This document shows positions 38,460 to 46,424 of a stretch of 64,000 bases of DNA, piece after piece. A program made the translations under genes and the position numbers. Position 1 is the stretch's first letter. Each line of letters starts with the position of its first letter. Where the stretch lies: NCBI GenBank assembly GCA_963740525.1, contig CAVUEG010000006.1, positions 992,001-1,056,000 on the forward strand. The letters run 5' to 3'. Below the pieces are notes generated by a model, which did not search any database, had not been told where the DNA came from, and saw only the letters and a list, made by a program, of their open reading frames with translations. This DNA is from CAVUEG01 sp963740525. Lineage in GTDB: Bacteria > Actinomycetota > Actinomycetes > Propionibacteriales > Nocardioidaceae.

Positions 38460-39929
38460 GTGCCCGACCTCCCCCCGCCCCCTGCCGCGCCGTTGCGGAT
38501 GACCGACGTCGAAGCCGCCGTGACCCGCGAGCTGGACCGGATCGGCTCGGTCGTCGACGAGCTCGGTGCCCGGTTCGAGTCGGCGGGTGAACGGCTGGCC
38601 CTGGTCGGCGGTCCGGTGCGCGATGCGATGCTCGGCCGGCTCCAGAACGACCTCGACTTCACCACGTCCGCTCGGCCGGAGACGACCGAGAAGCTGCTCA
38701 AGGGCTGGGCCGACGCCGTGTGGGACATGGGCCGCAGCTTCGGCACGATCGGGTGCCGCAAGGGCGACTGGACCGTCGAGATCACCACCTGGCGCTCGGA
38801 GAGCTACGACCCGGAGTCACGCAAACCCGACGTCGTCTACGGCGACAGCCTGGCCGGCGACCTCGGCCGCCGTGACTTCACGGTGAACGCGATGGCGATC
38901 TCGCTGCCGGGCCGCGAGTTCGAGGACCCGTACGGCGGGTTGGCCGACCTCGCCGCGCAGGTGCTGCGGACTCCGGGCCGGCCGGAGGACTCGTTCTCCG
39001 ACGACCCGCTGCGGATGATGCGCGCGGCCCGGTTCGCCGCACAGCTCGGGTTCGCGGTGGCCCCCGAGGTCGTCGAGGCGATGAAGGCGATGTCGGGACG
39101 GCTGGCGATCGTCTCGGCCGAACGGGTCCGAGACGAGCTGGTCAAGCTGGTCTGCGGACGGTGGCCGCGACGTGGCCTCGCGCTGATGGTCGAGACCGGG
39201 CTGGCCGAGATCGTCCTTCCGGAACTGCCCGCCCTCGCCCTCGAACGTGACGAGCACCATCGGCACAAGGACGTCTACGAGCACACGCTGATCGTGCTCG
39301 AGCAGGCGATCGAGCTCGAGTCCCGCCTGCCCGGTGGAGGGCCGGACTTCGCGGCGAGGTTCGCCGCACTCATGCACGACGTGGGCAAGCCCCGGACCCG
39401 GCGCTTCCAGGACGACGGCACCGTGACCTTCCACCACCACGACGTGGTCGGCGCGAAGATCACCCGCAAGCGGATGCGTGCCCTGCGCTTCTCCAACGAC
39501 GAGATCGACGCCGTCTGCCAGCTGGTCGAGCTGCACCTGCGCTTCCACGGCTACGGGTCGGGCGAGTGGACGGACTCCGCCGTACGCCGGTATGTGCGGG
39601 ACGCCGGTGACCAGCTCGAACGGCTCCACGTGCTCACCCGGGCCGACTGCACGACGCGCAACCGCAAGAAGGCCGAACGTCTCCGGCGGACCTACGACGA
39701 CCTCGAGGAGCGCATCGCCCGGCTCTCGGAGGAGGAGGAGCTGGCCTCGCTCCGCCCCGACCTCGACGGGAACCAGATCATGGCGCTCCTCGACATCCCG
39801 GCGGGCCGCGACGTCGGCGCGGCGTACGCCTTCCTGCTCGACCAGCGGCTCGAGCGCGGACCGATGACGCAGGAGCAGGCGACCGAGGCCCTGCTCGCCT
39901 GGTGGGACGCCCGTAACCCCGGATCGTGA
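38460..39929 (+). CDS. CCA tRNA nucleotidyltransferase / poly(A) polymerase
   Basis: A 489-residue class II nucleotidyltransferase. The catalytic head has GGPVRDAMLGRLQNDLDFTT (split over about 46-65), with the Asp pair that binds magnesium. A C-terminal HD domain has HRHKDVYEHT and MHDVGKP. It adds or repairs the 3' CCA of tRNAs. Both tRNAs in this window lack encoded CCA, which fits. I prefer GTG 38460 because a -10 box precedes it, although the frame is open from 38439; an internal ATG at 38499 is a further alternative. It is divergent from DUF6049, as in mycobacteria. Confidence 0.92.
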   Translation: MPDLPPPPAAPLRMTDVEAAVTRELDRIGSVVDELGARFESAGERLALVGGPVRDAMLGRLQNDLDFTTSARPETTEKLLKGWADAVWDMGRSFGTIGCRKGDWTVEITTWRSESYDPESRKPDVVYGDSLAGDLGRRDFTVNAMAISLPGREFEDPYGGLADLAAQVLRTPGRPEDSFSDDPLRMMRAARFAAQLGFAVAPEVVEAMKAMSGRLAIVSAERVRDELVKLVCGRWPRRGLALMVETGLAEIVLPELPALALERDEHHRHKDVYEHTLIVLEQAIELESRLPGGGPDFAARFAALMHDVGKPRTRRFQDDGTVTFHHHDVVGAKITRKRMRALRFSNDEIDAVCQLVELHLRFHGYGSGEWTDSAVRRYVRDAGDQLERLHVLTRADCTTRNRKKAERLRRTYDDLEERIARLSEEEELASLRPDLDGNQIMALLDIPAGRDVGAAYAFLLDQRLERGPMTQEQATEALLAWWDARNPGS

Positions 39930-39994
39930 ACCGGGGTTAGGGATGCAGACCTGAACCGACCGGCGAGCCCAACCCGCGAGGCCAGCCCGCGAGC

Positions 39995-40030
39995 CGGCAC
40001 CTGACCGGCACCTGACCGGCACCTGACCGA
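39995..40030. repeat. Three tandem 12-bp repeats before the SRPBCC gene
   Basis: CGGCACCTGACC is repeated three times exactly (39995-40006, 40007-40018, 40019-40030), ending just before the GAGGAGAG ribosome binding site of the next gene. It may be a slippage product or an operator array. Confidence 0.75.
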
Positions 40031-40040
40031 GGAGAGAACC

Positions 40041-40511
40041 ATGCCCGTCGTCGAAGCCCTCATCGAGGACTCGATCGAGATCGCAGCCAGCCCCACCGTG
40101 GTGTGGACGCTCGTGTCCGACCTGCGCAACATGCCGCGCTGGAGCCCGCAGTGCGCCAAGACCTGGATCCGCGGCGGAGGCCGGGTCCAGCTCGGCACCC
40201 GGACCCTCAACCTCAACCGGCGCGGCCTGCTCGTGTGGCCCACGAAGGCCAAGGTGGTCCGCTTCGAGGAGGGCCGTGAGATCGCCTTCCGGGTCAAGGA
40301 CAACTTCACGATCTGGAGCTTCACCCTCGAGGACACCGGCGCCGGCACCCGCCTCGTCGAGCGGCGCGAAGCACCCGACGGCGTCTCCGACATCTCCGAC
40401 AAGCTCACCCGAGCCGTCCTCGGGGGCCACGACGCCTTCGCCGACGAGCTGCGGGCGGGAATCCGCCGGACCCTCGAGAGGATCCGCGACGAGGCCGAGC
40501 GCTCGACCTGA
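40041..40511 (+). CDS. SRPBCC family (polyketide cyclase/START-like) protein
   Basis: A 156-residue protein of the START/SRPBCC helix-grip fold, which usually binds hydrophobic ligands. The pattern SIEIAASPTVVWTLVSDLRNMPRWSP is the common N-terminal strand and helix, and the C-terminal long helix runs from about 122 to 150. It has a good GGAGAG box before ATG 40041. No function can be assigned beyond the fold. The tandem palindromic repeat array follows it. Confidence 0.82.
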   Translation: MPVVEALIEDSIEIAASPTVVWTLVSDLRNMPRWSPQCAKTWIRGGGRVQLGTRTLNLNRRGLLVWPTKAKVVRFEEGREIAFRVKDNFTIWSFTLEDTGAGTRLVERREAPDGVSDISDKLTRAVLGGHDAFADELRAGIRRTLERIRDEAERST

Positions 40512-40548
40512 GCGCTCGCCGACTCGCGGCGTACCCGGCGTTTCCGCG

Positions 40549-40721
40549 CAATTGACCGGTTACGACAGGGTTTTGGCCTCGCAGCGTGTCGTAACCGGTC
40601 AATTGTCCGGTTACGACCGGGGTACCGCGCCCGAAGCGTGTCGTAACCGGTCAATTGCACGGTTACGACCGGGGTACCGCCCCCGAAGCGTGTCCTAACC
40701 GGTCAATTGCCCAGTTACGCC
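40549..40721. repeat. Tandem palindromic repeat array, period 51-52 bp
   Basis: Three units begin GTCGTAACCGG or a near form at 40588, 40640 and 40692, each followed by TCAATTG and a right arm (CCGGTTACGAC in the first, CGGTTACGAC in the second, AGTTACGCC in the third). The first unit is a perfect 11-bp inverted repeat around TCAATTGT (40588-40617). A right-half copy, CAATTGACCGGTTACGAC, is at 40549-40566. The 22-bp spacers are nearly identical (40618-40639 and 40670-40691, one mismatch). A lone left half is at 2063. The array is intergenic between the SRPBCC and AIM24 genes. Confidence 0.9.
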
Positions 40722-40745
40722 AGCGACCCCACACCCCCATCGACG

Positions 40746-40751
40746 TAGGCT
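40746..40751 (+). promoter_or_regulatory. -10 element for a leaderless mRNA
   Basis: TAGGCT ends six bases before ATG 40758 and no ribosome binding site is visible between them, so the AIM24 gene is probably leaderless. The repeat array ends 25 bases upstream, at about the -35 position. Confidence 0.5.
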
Positions 40752-40757
40752 CGGCCC

Positions 40758-41471
40758 ATGCACAGCGAGCTGTTCGACCAGGCCAACCTGGAGCGGGAGG
40801 GGGAGGGCCGCTTCGCGCTGCAGAACTCGCAGCTTCTTCGGGTCTCGCTCGGGCCAGACGTTCTTGCGGTCAAGGGCGCGATGGTGGCGTACCAGGGTCA
40901 GATCCGCTTCGACCATGAGAAGGCCGGCGGGATCGGCAAGTTGCTCAAGAAGGTCGTCACCAGTGAGGACATGCCGCTGATGCGGGTGTCGGGGACGGGT
41001 GAGGTCTTCTTCGCCAACGAGGCCGGCTACGTCTACCTGATCGACCTGGCCGGCGACGGGATCAGCGTCAACGGACGCAACCTGCTGGCCTTCGACGCGA
41101 GCCTGGAGTGGGACATCAACCGGGTCAAGGGCGCGGGGGTGATGGCAGGCGGCCTGTTCAACACGACGGTGACCGGGACCGGCACCGCGGCGCTGTGCAC
41201 CGGGGGCAAGCCGGTGGTGCTCGACTGCAGCCAGCAACCTACGTACGTCGACGTGCAGGCGGCCGTGGCCTGGTCGTCGAACCTGGCGCCCAAGGTGGTC
41301 TCGAGCATGAACTTCAAGTCGATGCTCCGCGGAGGCTCCGGCGAGGCGTTCCAGTACTCCTTCCACGGCCCCGGCTTCGTGGTCGTGCAGCCCCAGGAGT
41401 GGGAGTCGCCGACGCAGCAGTCGGGCGGCTCACGCCCGGGCGGCCTGATCGGTGACCTGCTCGGCGGGTGA
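40758..41471 (+). CDS. AIM24 family protein
   Basis: A 237-residue beta-rich protein of the AIM24/TIGR00266-like family, with glycine-rich turns such as RVSGTGEVFFANEAGYVYL and GLFNTTVTGTGTAALCT. The family is widespread, is named after a yeast mitochondrial protein, and has no defined bacterial function. It ends in a Gly/Ser/Gln-rich tail (GGSRPGGLIGDLLGG). The repeat array lies directly upstream and may affect its expression. Confidence 0.82.
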   Translation: MHSELFDQANLEREGEGRFALQNSQLLRVSLGPDVLAVKGAMVAYQGQIRFDHEKAGGIGKLLKKVVTSEDMPLMRVSGTGEVFFANEAGYVYLIDLAGDGISVNGRNLLAFDASLEWDINRVKGAGVMAGGLFNTTVTGTGTAALCTGGKPVVLDCSQQPTYVDVQAAVAWSSNLAPKVVSSMNFKSMLRGGSGEAFQYSFHGPGFVVVQPQEWESPTQQSGGSRPGGLIGDLLGG

Positions 41472-41504
41472 GTGGGGTCGGCCCAGCGGATCGGCCTGTG
41501 GGGG

Positions 41505-42386
41505 TCAGCCTTCCGAGAGCCCGGCGAGCTCGGGAACGACGTGCTCGCCCAGCGCCTCGATGAACCCGACCGGTTCGGCGTGCATCGGCATCACGTGCAC
41601 CTCGGTGACGCCGTTGCGGGCATGGTCGGCCATCTGCTCGAGGAACGGCTCGGGTGCGCTCGGGTCGAGGGGCCCGGTGTAGAGGATCGTCTTCGCGATC
41701 TCCGACTCGTCGCGACCGACGTCGTCGCAGTGCCGCCGGAGGACGTCGAGCTTGCCTCGCACGTGGGCGACGCCGCCCTCGGCGGGCGCGAAGACGTTGC
41801 ACGCGTCGGCGTACTGCGCGACCAGGCGCAGCGTCTTGCGCTCGCCCTGGCCCCCGACCATGATCGGCGGCACCCGGAGTGGCCGGGGAGAGCAGATCGT
41901 CTCCTCCAGCCGGTAGTGGGCCCCACGGAAGGCCCCGTCGTCCTCGCTCCACATCTGCCGCACGATCCGGAGCGTCTCCTCGAGCCGCTCGAAGCGCTCT
42001 GCCAGCGGCGGGAACGGCACGCCGAGCCCGCGGTGTTCACGTTCGTACCAGGCGGCACCCAGCCCGAGGACGGCCCGGCCGCCGGAGAGTACGTCGAGCG
42101 TGCTCACGATCTTGGCCAGGAGACCCGGGTGCCGGTACGTCACCCCGGTGACCAGCAGCTGCAGGTCCACTCGGGACGTGACCGCGGCGAGGAAGCCCAG
42201 GGAGGTGTAGCCCTCGAGCATCGGGTCCGTCGCGGAGCCCATGAACTCCAGCTGGAAGTGGTGGTCCATCAACGACAGGGTGCTGAGGCCCGCCTCGTCG
42301 GCGGCGCGCCCGACGGCCGCCAGCGCAGGACCGAACCGATCTGGCGCGGAGTGGGTGAAGCTGACCAGGTGAGCGGCCAGCCTCAC
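41505..42386 (-). CDS. LLM class F420-dependent oxidoreductase
   Basis: A 293-residue TIM-barrel luciferase-like monooxygenase. Features include LSLMDHHFQLEFMG near residue 40, LLVTGVTYRHPGLLAKIVSTLD, and GLGAAWYEREHRGLG, all typical of F420-dependent members. GTG at 42384-42386 overlaps the stop of the reductase gene as GTGA and is preferred over a 19-codon longer frame. Flavin versus F420 preference is inferred from the family and its neighbour. Confidence 0.85.
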   Translation of the reverse strand: MRLAAHLVSFTHSAPDRFGPALAAVGRAADEAGLSTLSLMDHHFQLEFMGSATDPMLEGYTSLGFLAAVTSRVDLQLLVTGVTYRHPGLLAKIVSTLDVLSGGRAVLGLGAAWYEREHRGLGVPFPPLAERFERLEETLRIVRQMWSEDDGAFRGAHYRLEETICSPRPLRVPPIMVGGQGERKTLRLVAQYADACNVFAPAEGGVAHVRGKLDVLRRHCDDVGRDESEIAKTILYTGPLDPSAPEPFLEQMADHARNGVTEVHVMPMHAEPVGFIEALGEHVVPELAGLSEG

Positions 42387-43060
42387 CGGACCACCTTGAT
42401 GTTGAACATCCCGGTCCCCAGGGCTCCCATGGTGCGCAGCCACAGCGGCAGGTACATCTCGGTGCCACGGGCGGTGCTGAGGTCTCCGAGGTCGATGACG
42501 TCGTCGTGCCCGAACGACGCCAGCAGCCCGGTGACGGCCGCCTTGGCGTCGGAGTCGTTCCCGGAGACGAAGACCGTGGTGCTCGAGCCCAGCTGTTGGG
42601 GGTCGACCATGAGGTCGGCGGTGAGGGTGTTGAGCGCCTTGACGACCCTTGCCTCGGGGAACGCGAGCTGGACCTGCTCACCGAGCGAGTCGGAGTCCTT
42701 CACGAACAGGGTCGGCGGGAAGCCCTGGGAGAAGTCGAGCGGGTTGGCGATGTCGAGCAGTACCTTGCCTGCGAGATTCTCGGAACCCGCCGAGGTGAGC
42801 ACCTCGATCGCCACGCTTCCGTTGCTGGCGTTGACGATGAGCTCGGCGGAGGCCGCGGCGTCGGCGAAGGTCTGGAGGTCCATGCCCGGGTGCTCGGCGA
42901 GCCACGCGCTGAAGGCGGGCCGGCCGGAGCCGTCTGGCTCGGTGCGCGCGCGGGTGGCCTGCGGGTCACGCGTGCCGACGACAACGCGATGGCCGAGCTC
43001 GTGGAGGCGTCCGGCGAGGGCTCGCCCGACCATTCCGGTGCCGAGGACTGCGATGTTCAT
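42383..43060 (-). CDS. NADPH-dependent F420 reductase-like protein
   Basis: A 225-residue Rossmann-fold protein starting MNIAVLGTGMVGRALAGRL, which gives the GxGxxG dinucleotide motif, with VVVGTRDP providing the basic residue for NADPH. It resembles F420:NADP oxidoreductases (NPD). The stop overlaps the LLM oxidoreductase start, so the pair may couple F420 reduction to a substrate reaction. ATG at 43058-43060 with a GGAG box upstream is the start. Confidence 0.82.
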   Translation of the reverse strand: MNIAVLGTGMVGRALAGRLHELGHRVVVGTRDPQATRARTEPDGSGRPAFSAWLAEHPGMDLQTFADAAASAELIVNASNGSVAIEVLTSAGSENLAGKVLLDIANPLDFSQGFPPTLFVKDSDSLGEQVQLAFPEARVVKALNTLTADLMVDPQQLGSSTTVFVSGNDSDAKAAVTGLLASFGHDDVIDLGDLSTARGTEMYLPLWLRTMGALGTGMFNIKVVR

Positions 43061-43101
43061 GGCGCTCCTCCAGGTGATCGACTCGCGCTGGTACGGCGAC
43101 G

Positions 43102-44415
43102 CTAGCGGACGGAGGAACCACGGTCGACGGGGTCGGTGGCGACCGACCCACCGGTGCGGGAGTACCACCACGCCGTGAGCAGGTAGCCGGTCGCGATCGC
43201 TCCCAGGACGGCGTACGACTTGCCGCTCGTGGGCAGTACGGCGGCGGCAACGGCGGCGGCCGCGACGAACGCCACGTTGAAGATCACGTCGTACAGCGAG
43301 AAGACCCGGCCACGGAAGGCATCGTCGACATGGGTCTGCACCAGCGTGTCCACGCAGATCTTGATCCCCTGCGAGGCGACGCCGAGGAAGTACGACGCGA
43401 CGAGGAGCCCCGGCTCGGTGAAGAGAGCCCCCGGGAACACCTGTACGGCGGACGCGGCCGCCAGCAGCGTCAGGATCCACCCCCGAGCGCTCACTCGCTC
43501 CGTGACCACGGGGGTGACGACGGCGGCGGTGACGAAGCCGGCCCCCGCGACGAGCACCGCGATGGCGAGTCCGTGGAACGCCTCGGTGGACTCACCCGGG
43601 CCGTGGAAGTAGTTCCGGTAGAGCAGGATCAGCGAGACCGTCGAGAGGCCGTAGAAGAACCGGTGTGCCCCGATGGTCAGCAGCCCGCGCGCCGCGGCCG
43701 GCCGAGAGCGCAGGTGCCGCAGCCCGTCCACGAGGCCGGCGGCGACGTGACGGACGGCCTCACGGACGGCGGGGCGGTCGGGGTCGAAGTCCGGACCGAG
43801 CATCGGCCGGGGGATGCGCAGCGCGAGCGCGCCGGCGCCGGCGTACAGGAGGCCGGCCGTGGCCAGCACCCCGACGTCGCCGTCGAGGCCCTGGACCTCC
43901 CAGAGCTCGTTGGCACCGGTGCCGGCCGCGAGGCCGACGAGGAAGGCGAACGTCCCCGCGGTGGGCGTCAGGGCGTTGGCGGTGACCAGCTCCTCGCGGA
44001 GCACCACGTGGGGCAGCGAGGCGGAGAGCCCTGCCAGGAGGAACCGGTTGACCGACAGGCAGGCCAGCACGCCAGTGAAGAAGAGCCAGCCGGGCACGTC
44101 TGCCACGACCGCGAGGCTCAGCAGCAGCACCATCGGGACGCGGGCGAAGTTGGCCCAGGCCAGGACCTGGCGCCGCGACCAGCGGTCCAGCAGGACCCCG
44201 ACGAAGGGGCCGAGGACGCTGAACGGGAGCAGCACCACGGCCAGGCCGGTCGCGATGGCGCCCGGAGACGGTGCCTTCTCGGGGGAGAAGATGACGTACG
44301 ACGCCAGTGCCACCTGGAAGACGCCGTCGCTGAACTGGCTGGCCGTGCGGACCGCGAACAGTCGCCGGAACCAGGTCCCCCTCAGCAGATGGCGCAGGTC
44401 ACCCCAGGCCGACAC
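43102..44415 (-). CDS. MFS transporter
   Basis: A 437-residue membrane protein with about 12 hydrophobic helices arranged in two halves. The motif FVGVLLDRWSRRQVL between helices 2 and 3 is the MFS-A GxxxDRxxRR signature. It is closest by pattern to drug-efflux type MFS proteins. The C-terminal 15 residues are polar. The inverted repeat at 44437-44470 separates it from ino1. Substrate unknown. Confidence 0.88.
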   Translation of the reverse strand: MSAWGDLRHLLRGTWFRRLFAVRTASQFSDGVFQVALASYVIFSPEKAPSPGAIATGLAVVLLPFSVLGPFVGVLLDRWSRRQVLAWANFARVPMVLLLSLAVVADVPGWLFFTGVLACLSVNRFLLAGLSASLPHVVLREELVTANALTPTAGTFAFLVGLAAGTGANELWEVQGLDGDVGVLATAGLLYAGAGALALRIPRPMLGPDFDPDRPAVREAVRHVAAGLVDGLRHLRSRPAAARGLLTIGAHRFFYGLSTVSLILLYRNYFHGPGESTEAFHGLAIAVLVAGAGFVTAAVVTPVVTERVSARGWILTLLAAASAVQVFPGALFTEPGLLVASYFLGVASQGIKICVDTLVQTHVDDAFRGRVFSLYDVIFNVAFVAAAAVAAAVLPTSGKSYAVLGAIATGYLLTAWWYSRTGGSVATDPVDRGSSVR

Positions 44416-44436
44416 GGGTCCACCTCTCCGAGACGA

Positions 44437-44470
44437 GCACTCCCCACGACGCTTGCGTCGTGGGGAGTGC
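44437..44470 (-). terminator. Perfect 16-bp hairpin after ino1
   Basis: GCACTCCCCACGACGC and GCGTCGTGGGGAGTGC form a perfect 16-base-pair stem with a two-base TT between the arms (44437-44470). It starts 33 bases past the ino1 stop on the minus strand and 22 bases before the MFS start. No T-tract follows, as is often the case in this GC range. Confidence 0.75.
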
Positions 44471-44502
44471 CGGAACGTGCAGGAACGAGAGCAGCGGGCG
44501 AC

Positions 44503-45582
44503 CTAGCGCTCGACGTCGCCGCGGATGAAGGCCTCGACGCTGGCGCGGCCTTCGTCATCGGGACGCTGGACCGGCGGCGACTTCATCAGGTACGACGAGG
44601 CCGACAGGATCGGACCGCCGATGCCGCGGTCCTTGGCGATCTTCGCCGCACGGATCGCGTCGATGATGATGCCGGCGCTGTTCGGGGAGTCCCAGACCTC
44701 GAGCTTGTACTCCATGTTCAGCGGGACGTCACCGAAGGCACGGCCTTCGAGGCGGACGTAGGCCCACTTGCGGTCGTCGAGCCACTGGACGTAGTCCGAG
44801 GGGCCGATGTGCACGTTGCGGGCGCCCATGTCGTGGGACATGTTCGAGGTCACGGCCTGGGTCTTGGAGACCTTCTTCGACTCCAGGCGGTCGCGCTCGA
44901 GCATGTTCTTGAAGTCCATGTTGCCGCCGACGTTGAGCTGGTACGTGCGGTCGAGGACCACGCCGCGGTCCTCGAACAGCTTCGCCAGCACCCGGTGGGT
45001 GATGGTGGCGCCGACCTGGCTCTTGATGTCGTCGCCGATGATCGGGACGCCGGCGTCCTCGAACTTCTTCGCCCAGACCGGGTCGGAGGCGATGAAGACG
45101 GGGAGCGCGTTGACGAAGGCCACGTTGGCGTCGATCGCGCACTGCGCGTAGAACTTGTCGGCCGTCTCGGAGCCCACCGGCAGGTAGGACACGAGCACGT
45201 CGGCCTGCGTCTCCTTGAGCACGGAGACGACGTCCACGGGCTCGGCGTCGGACTCGTCGATGGTCTCGCGGTAGTACTTGCCGAGGCCGTCGAGCGTGGG
45301 ACCGCGCTGGACGTTCACCCCGGTCGGGGGCACGTCCGCGATCCGGATCGTGTTGTTCTCGGAGTTGTTGATGGCGTCGGAGAGGTCGAAGCCGACCTTC
45401 TTGGCGTCCACGTCGAATGCCGCAACGAACTCCACGTCACGGACGTGGTAGTCGCCGAACATCACGTGCATCAAGCCCGGGACCGACCCCTCGGGGTCGG
45501 CGTCCTTGTAGTACTCGACACCCTGGATGAGGGAAGTGGCGCAGTTGCCCACTCCCACGATTGCTACTCGTACCGAACCCAT
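44503..45582 (-). CDS. ino1: Myo-inositol-1-phosphate synthase
   Basis: A 359-residue NAD-dependent enzyme that converts glucose 6-phosphate to inositol 1-phosphate for phosphatidylinositol, mycothiol and lipoglycan synthesis. The N-terminus MGSVRVAIVGVGNCATSL has the NAD motif, and later patches such as DDIKSQVGATITHR and GGNMDFKNMLERDRLESKK are family signatures. The start is ATG at 45580-45582, with an AGGAG box nearby. PadR follows upstream on the same strand, the mycobacterial order. Confidence 0.95.
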   Translation of the reverse strand: MGSVRVAIVGVGNCATSLIQGVEYYKDADPEGSVPGLMHVMFGDYHVRDVEFVAAFDVDAKKVGFDLSDAINNSENNTIRIADVPPTGVNVQRGPTLDGLGKYYRETIDESDAEPVDVVSVLKETQADVLVSYLPVGSETADKFYAQCAIDANVAFVNALPVFIASDPVWAKKFEDAGVPIIGDDIKSQVGATITHRVLAKLFEDRGVVLDRTYQLNVGGNMDFKNMLERDRLESKKVSKTQAVTSNMSHDMGARNVHIGPSDYVQWLDDRKWAYVRLEGRAFGDVPLNMEYKLEVWDSPNSAGIIIDAIRAAKIAKDRGIGGPILSASSYLMKSPPVQRPDDEGRASVEAFIRGDVER

Positions 45583-45607
45583 GGGGCTCTCCTTCATCTG
45601 CTCGTTC

Positions 45608-46237
45608 TTAGACGTTCTTTGCGACGTTCTCGGAATCGTGCTGCCCGGCGTCCTGGGCCGGTGACTCGGGTTCGACGGACGGAGGCTGTGCCCCACCCGA
45701 CCGCTCAGCGTTGATGAGGTCCGAGAGCCACCGGACCTCACGCTCGACCGACTCGACGCCGTGCCGCTGGAGCTCGGTGGCGTACCGGTCCACCTCCCGC
45801 TGGGTGCGGGTGAGCTGGCCCTGGACGCGCTCGAGGCGCTCCTGGAGCCGCGACCGGCGACCTTCGAGGATCCGCAGCCGGCTCTCCATGTCCGTACGCC
45901 CGAAGAAGGCGAAGCGGATGTCGAAGTTGTCGTCCTCCCACGCGGAGGGGCCGACCTCGGTCATCAGGCGACCGAACTGGTCCTCACCGGCGAGGGTGAG
46001 CTCGTAGACGATCCGCTGCCTACGACTGACCACGGTGGCCTCGACCACGGTCGTGGTCTCGGCGATCCAGCCGGCACGCAGCATCTTCTTCAGTGCGGGA
46101 TAGAGCGAGCCGTAGGACAGCACGCGACCCCAACCGAGCATCAGGTTCAGCCGCTTGCGCAGCTCGTAGCCGTGCATGGGCGACTCGTGCAGCAGTCCGA
46201 GGACTGCCAGCTCGAGGGTCTCCCCGCGACGCGCCAC
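45608..46237 (-). CDS. PadR family transcriptional regulator
   Basis: A 209-residue regulator with a PadR winged helix-turn-helix (about 1-90; ELAVLGLLHESPMHGYELRKRLN at the start) and a C-terminal coiled coil (about 115-165) for dimerisation. GTG at 46235-46237 starts it. It is upstream of ino1 on the same strand with a 25-bp gap, so the pair is probably one transcript, and divergent from the PBP gene. The palindrome in the gap is a likely operator. Its effector is unknown. Confidence 0.9.
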   Translation of the reverse strand: MARRGETLELAVLGLLHESPMHGYELRKRLNLMLGWGRVLSYGSLYPALKKMLRAGWIAETTTVVEATVVSRRQRIVYELTLAGEDQFGRLMTEVGPSAWEDDNFDIRFAFFGRTDMESRLRILEGRRSRLQERLERVQGQLTRTQREVDRYATELQRHGVESVEREVRWLSDLINAERSGGAQPPSVEPESPAQDAGQHDSENVAKNV

Positions 46238-46263
46238 GTGTGCACCTCATGTATCAAGTACGG

Positions 46264-46291
46264 ATATCGGTCCGACCTATCGTACCGATAT
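46264..46291. promoter_or_regulatory. Putative PadR operator
   Basis: ATATCGGT (46264-46271) and ACCGATAT (46284-46291) form an eight-base inverted repeat around a 12-base spacer. It lies 27 bases upstream of the PadR start, in the divergent gap before the PBP gene. The gap is visibly A/T-richer than its surroundings. Confidence 0.5.
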
Positions 46292-46424
46292 ATCGAATAA
46301 CCTCCACCCCGGGGCGCTCGCAAGGTGTCAGCAGTCACACCCTGGGGTAGTGGTGGGACGGCACGCTCGGGCGTCACCCTTACTCTGTGCTAACGATCTG
46401 GCCCCCCACCTCCGGAGAGACACC

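Noticed and set aside
40549..40721. CRISPR array
   Set aside because: The spacers are nearly identical to each other, the repeats are decayed at both ends and no cas genes are present.
45583..45607. Riboswitch or leader between padR and ino1
   Set aside because: The 25-bp gap is too short and no structured element is seen.
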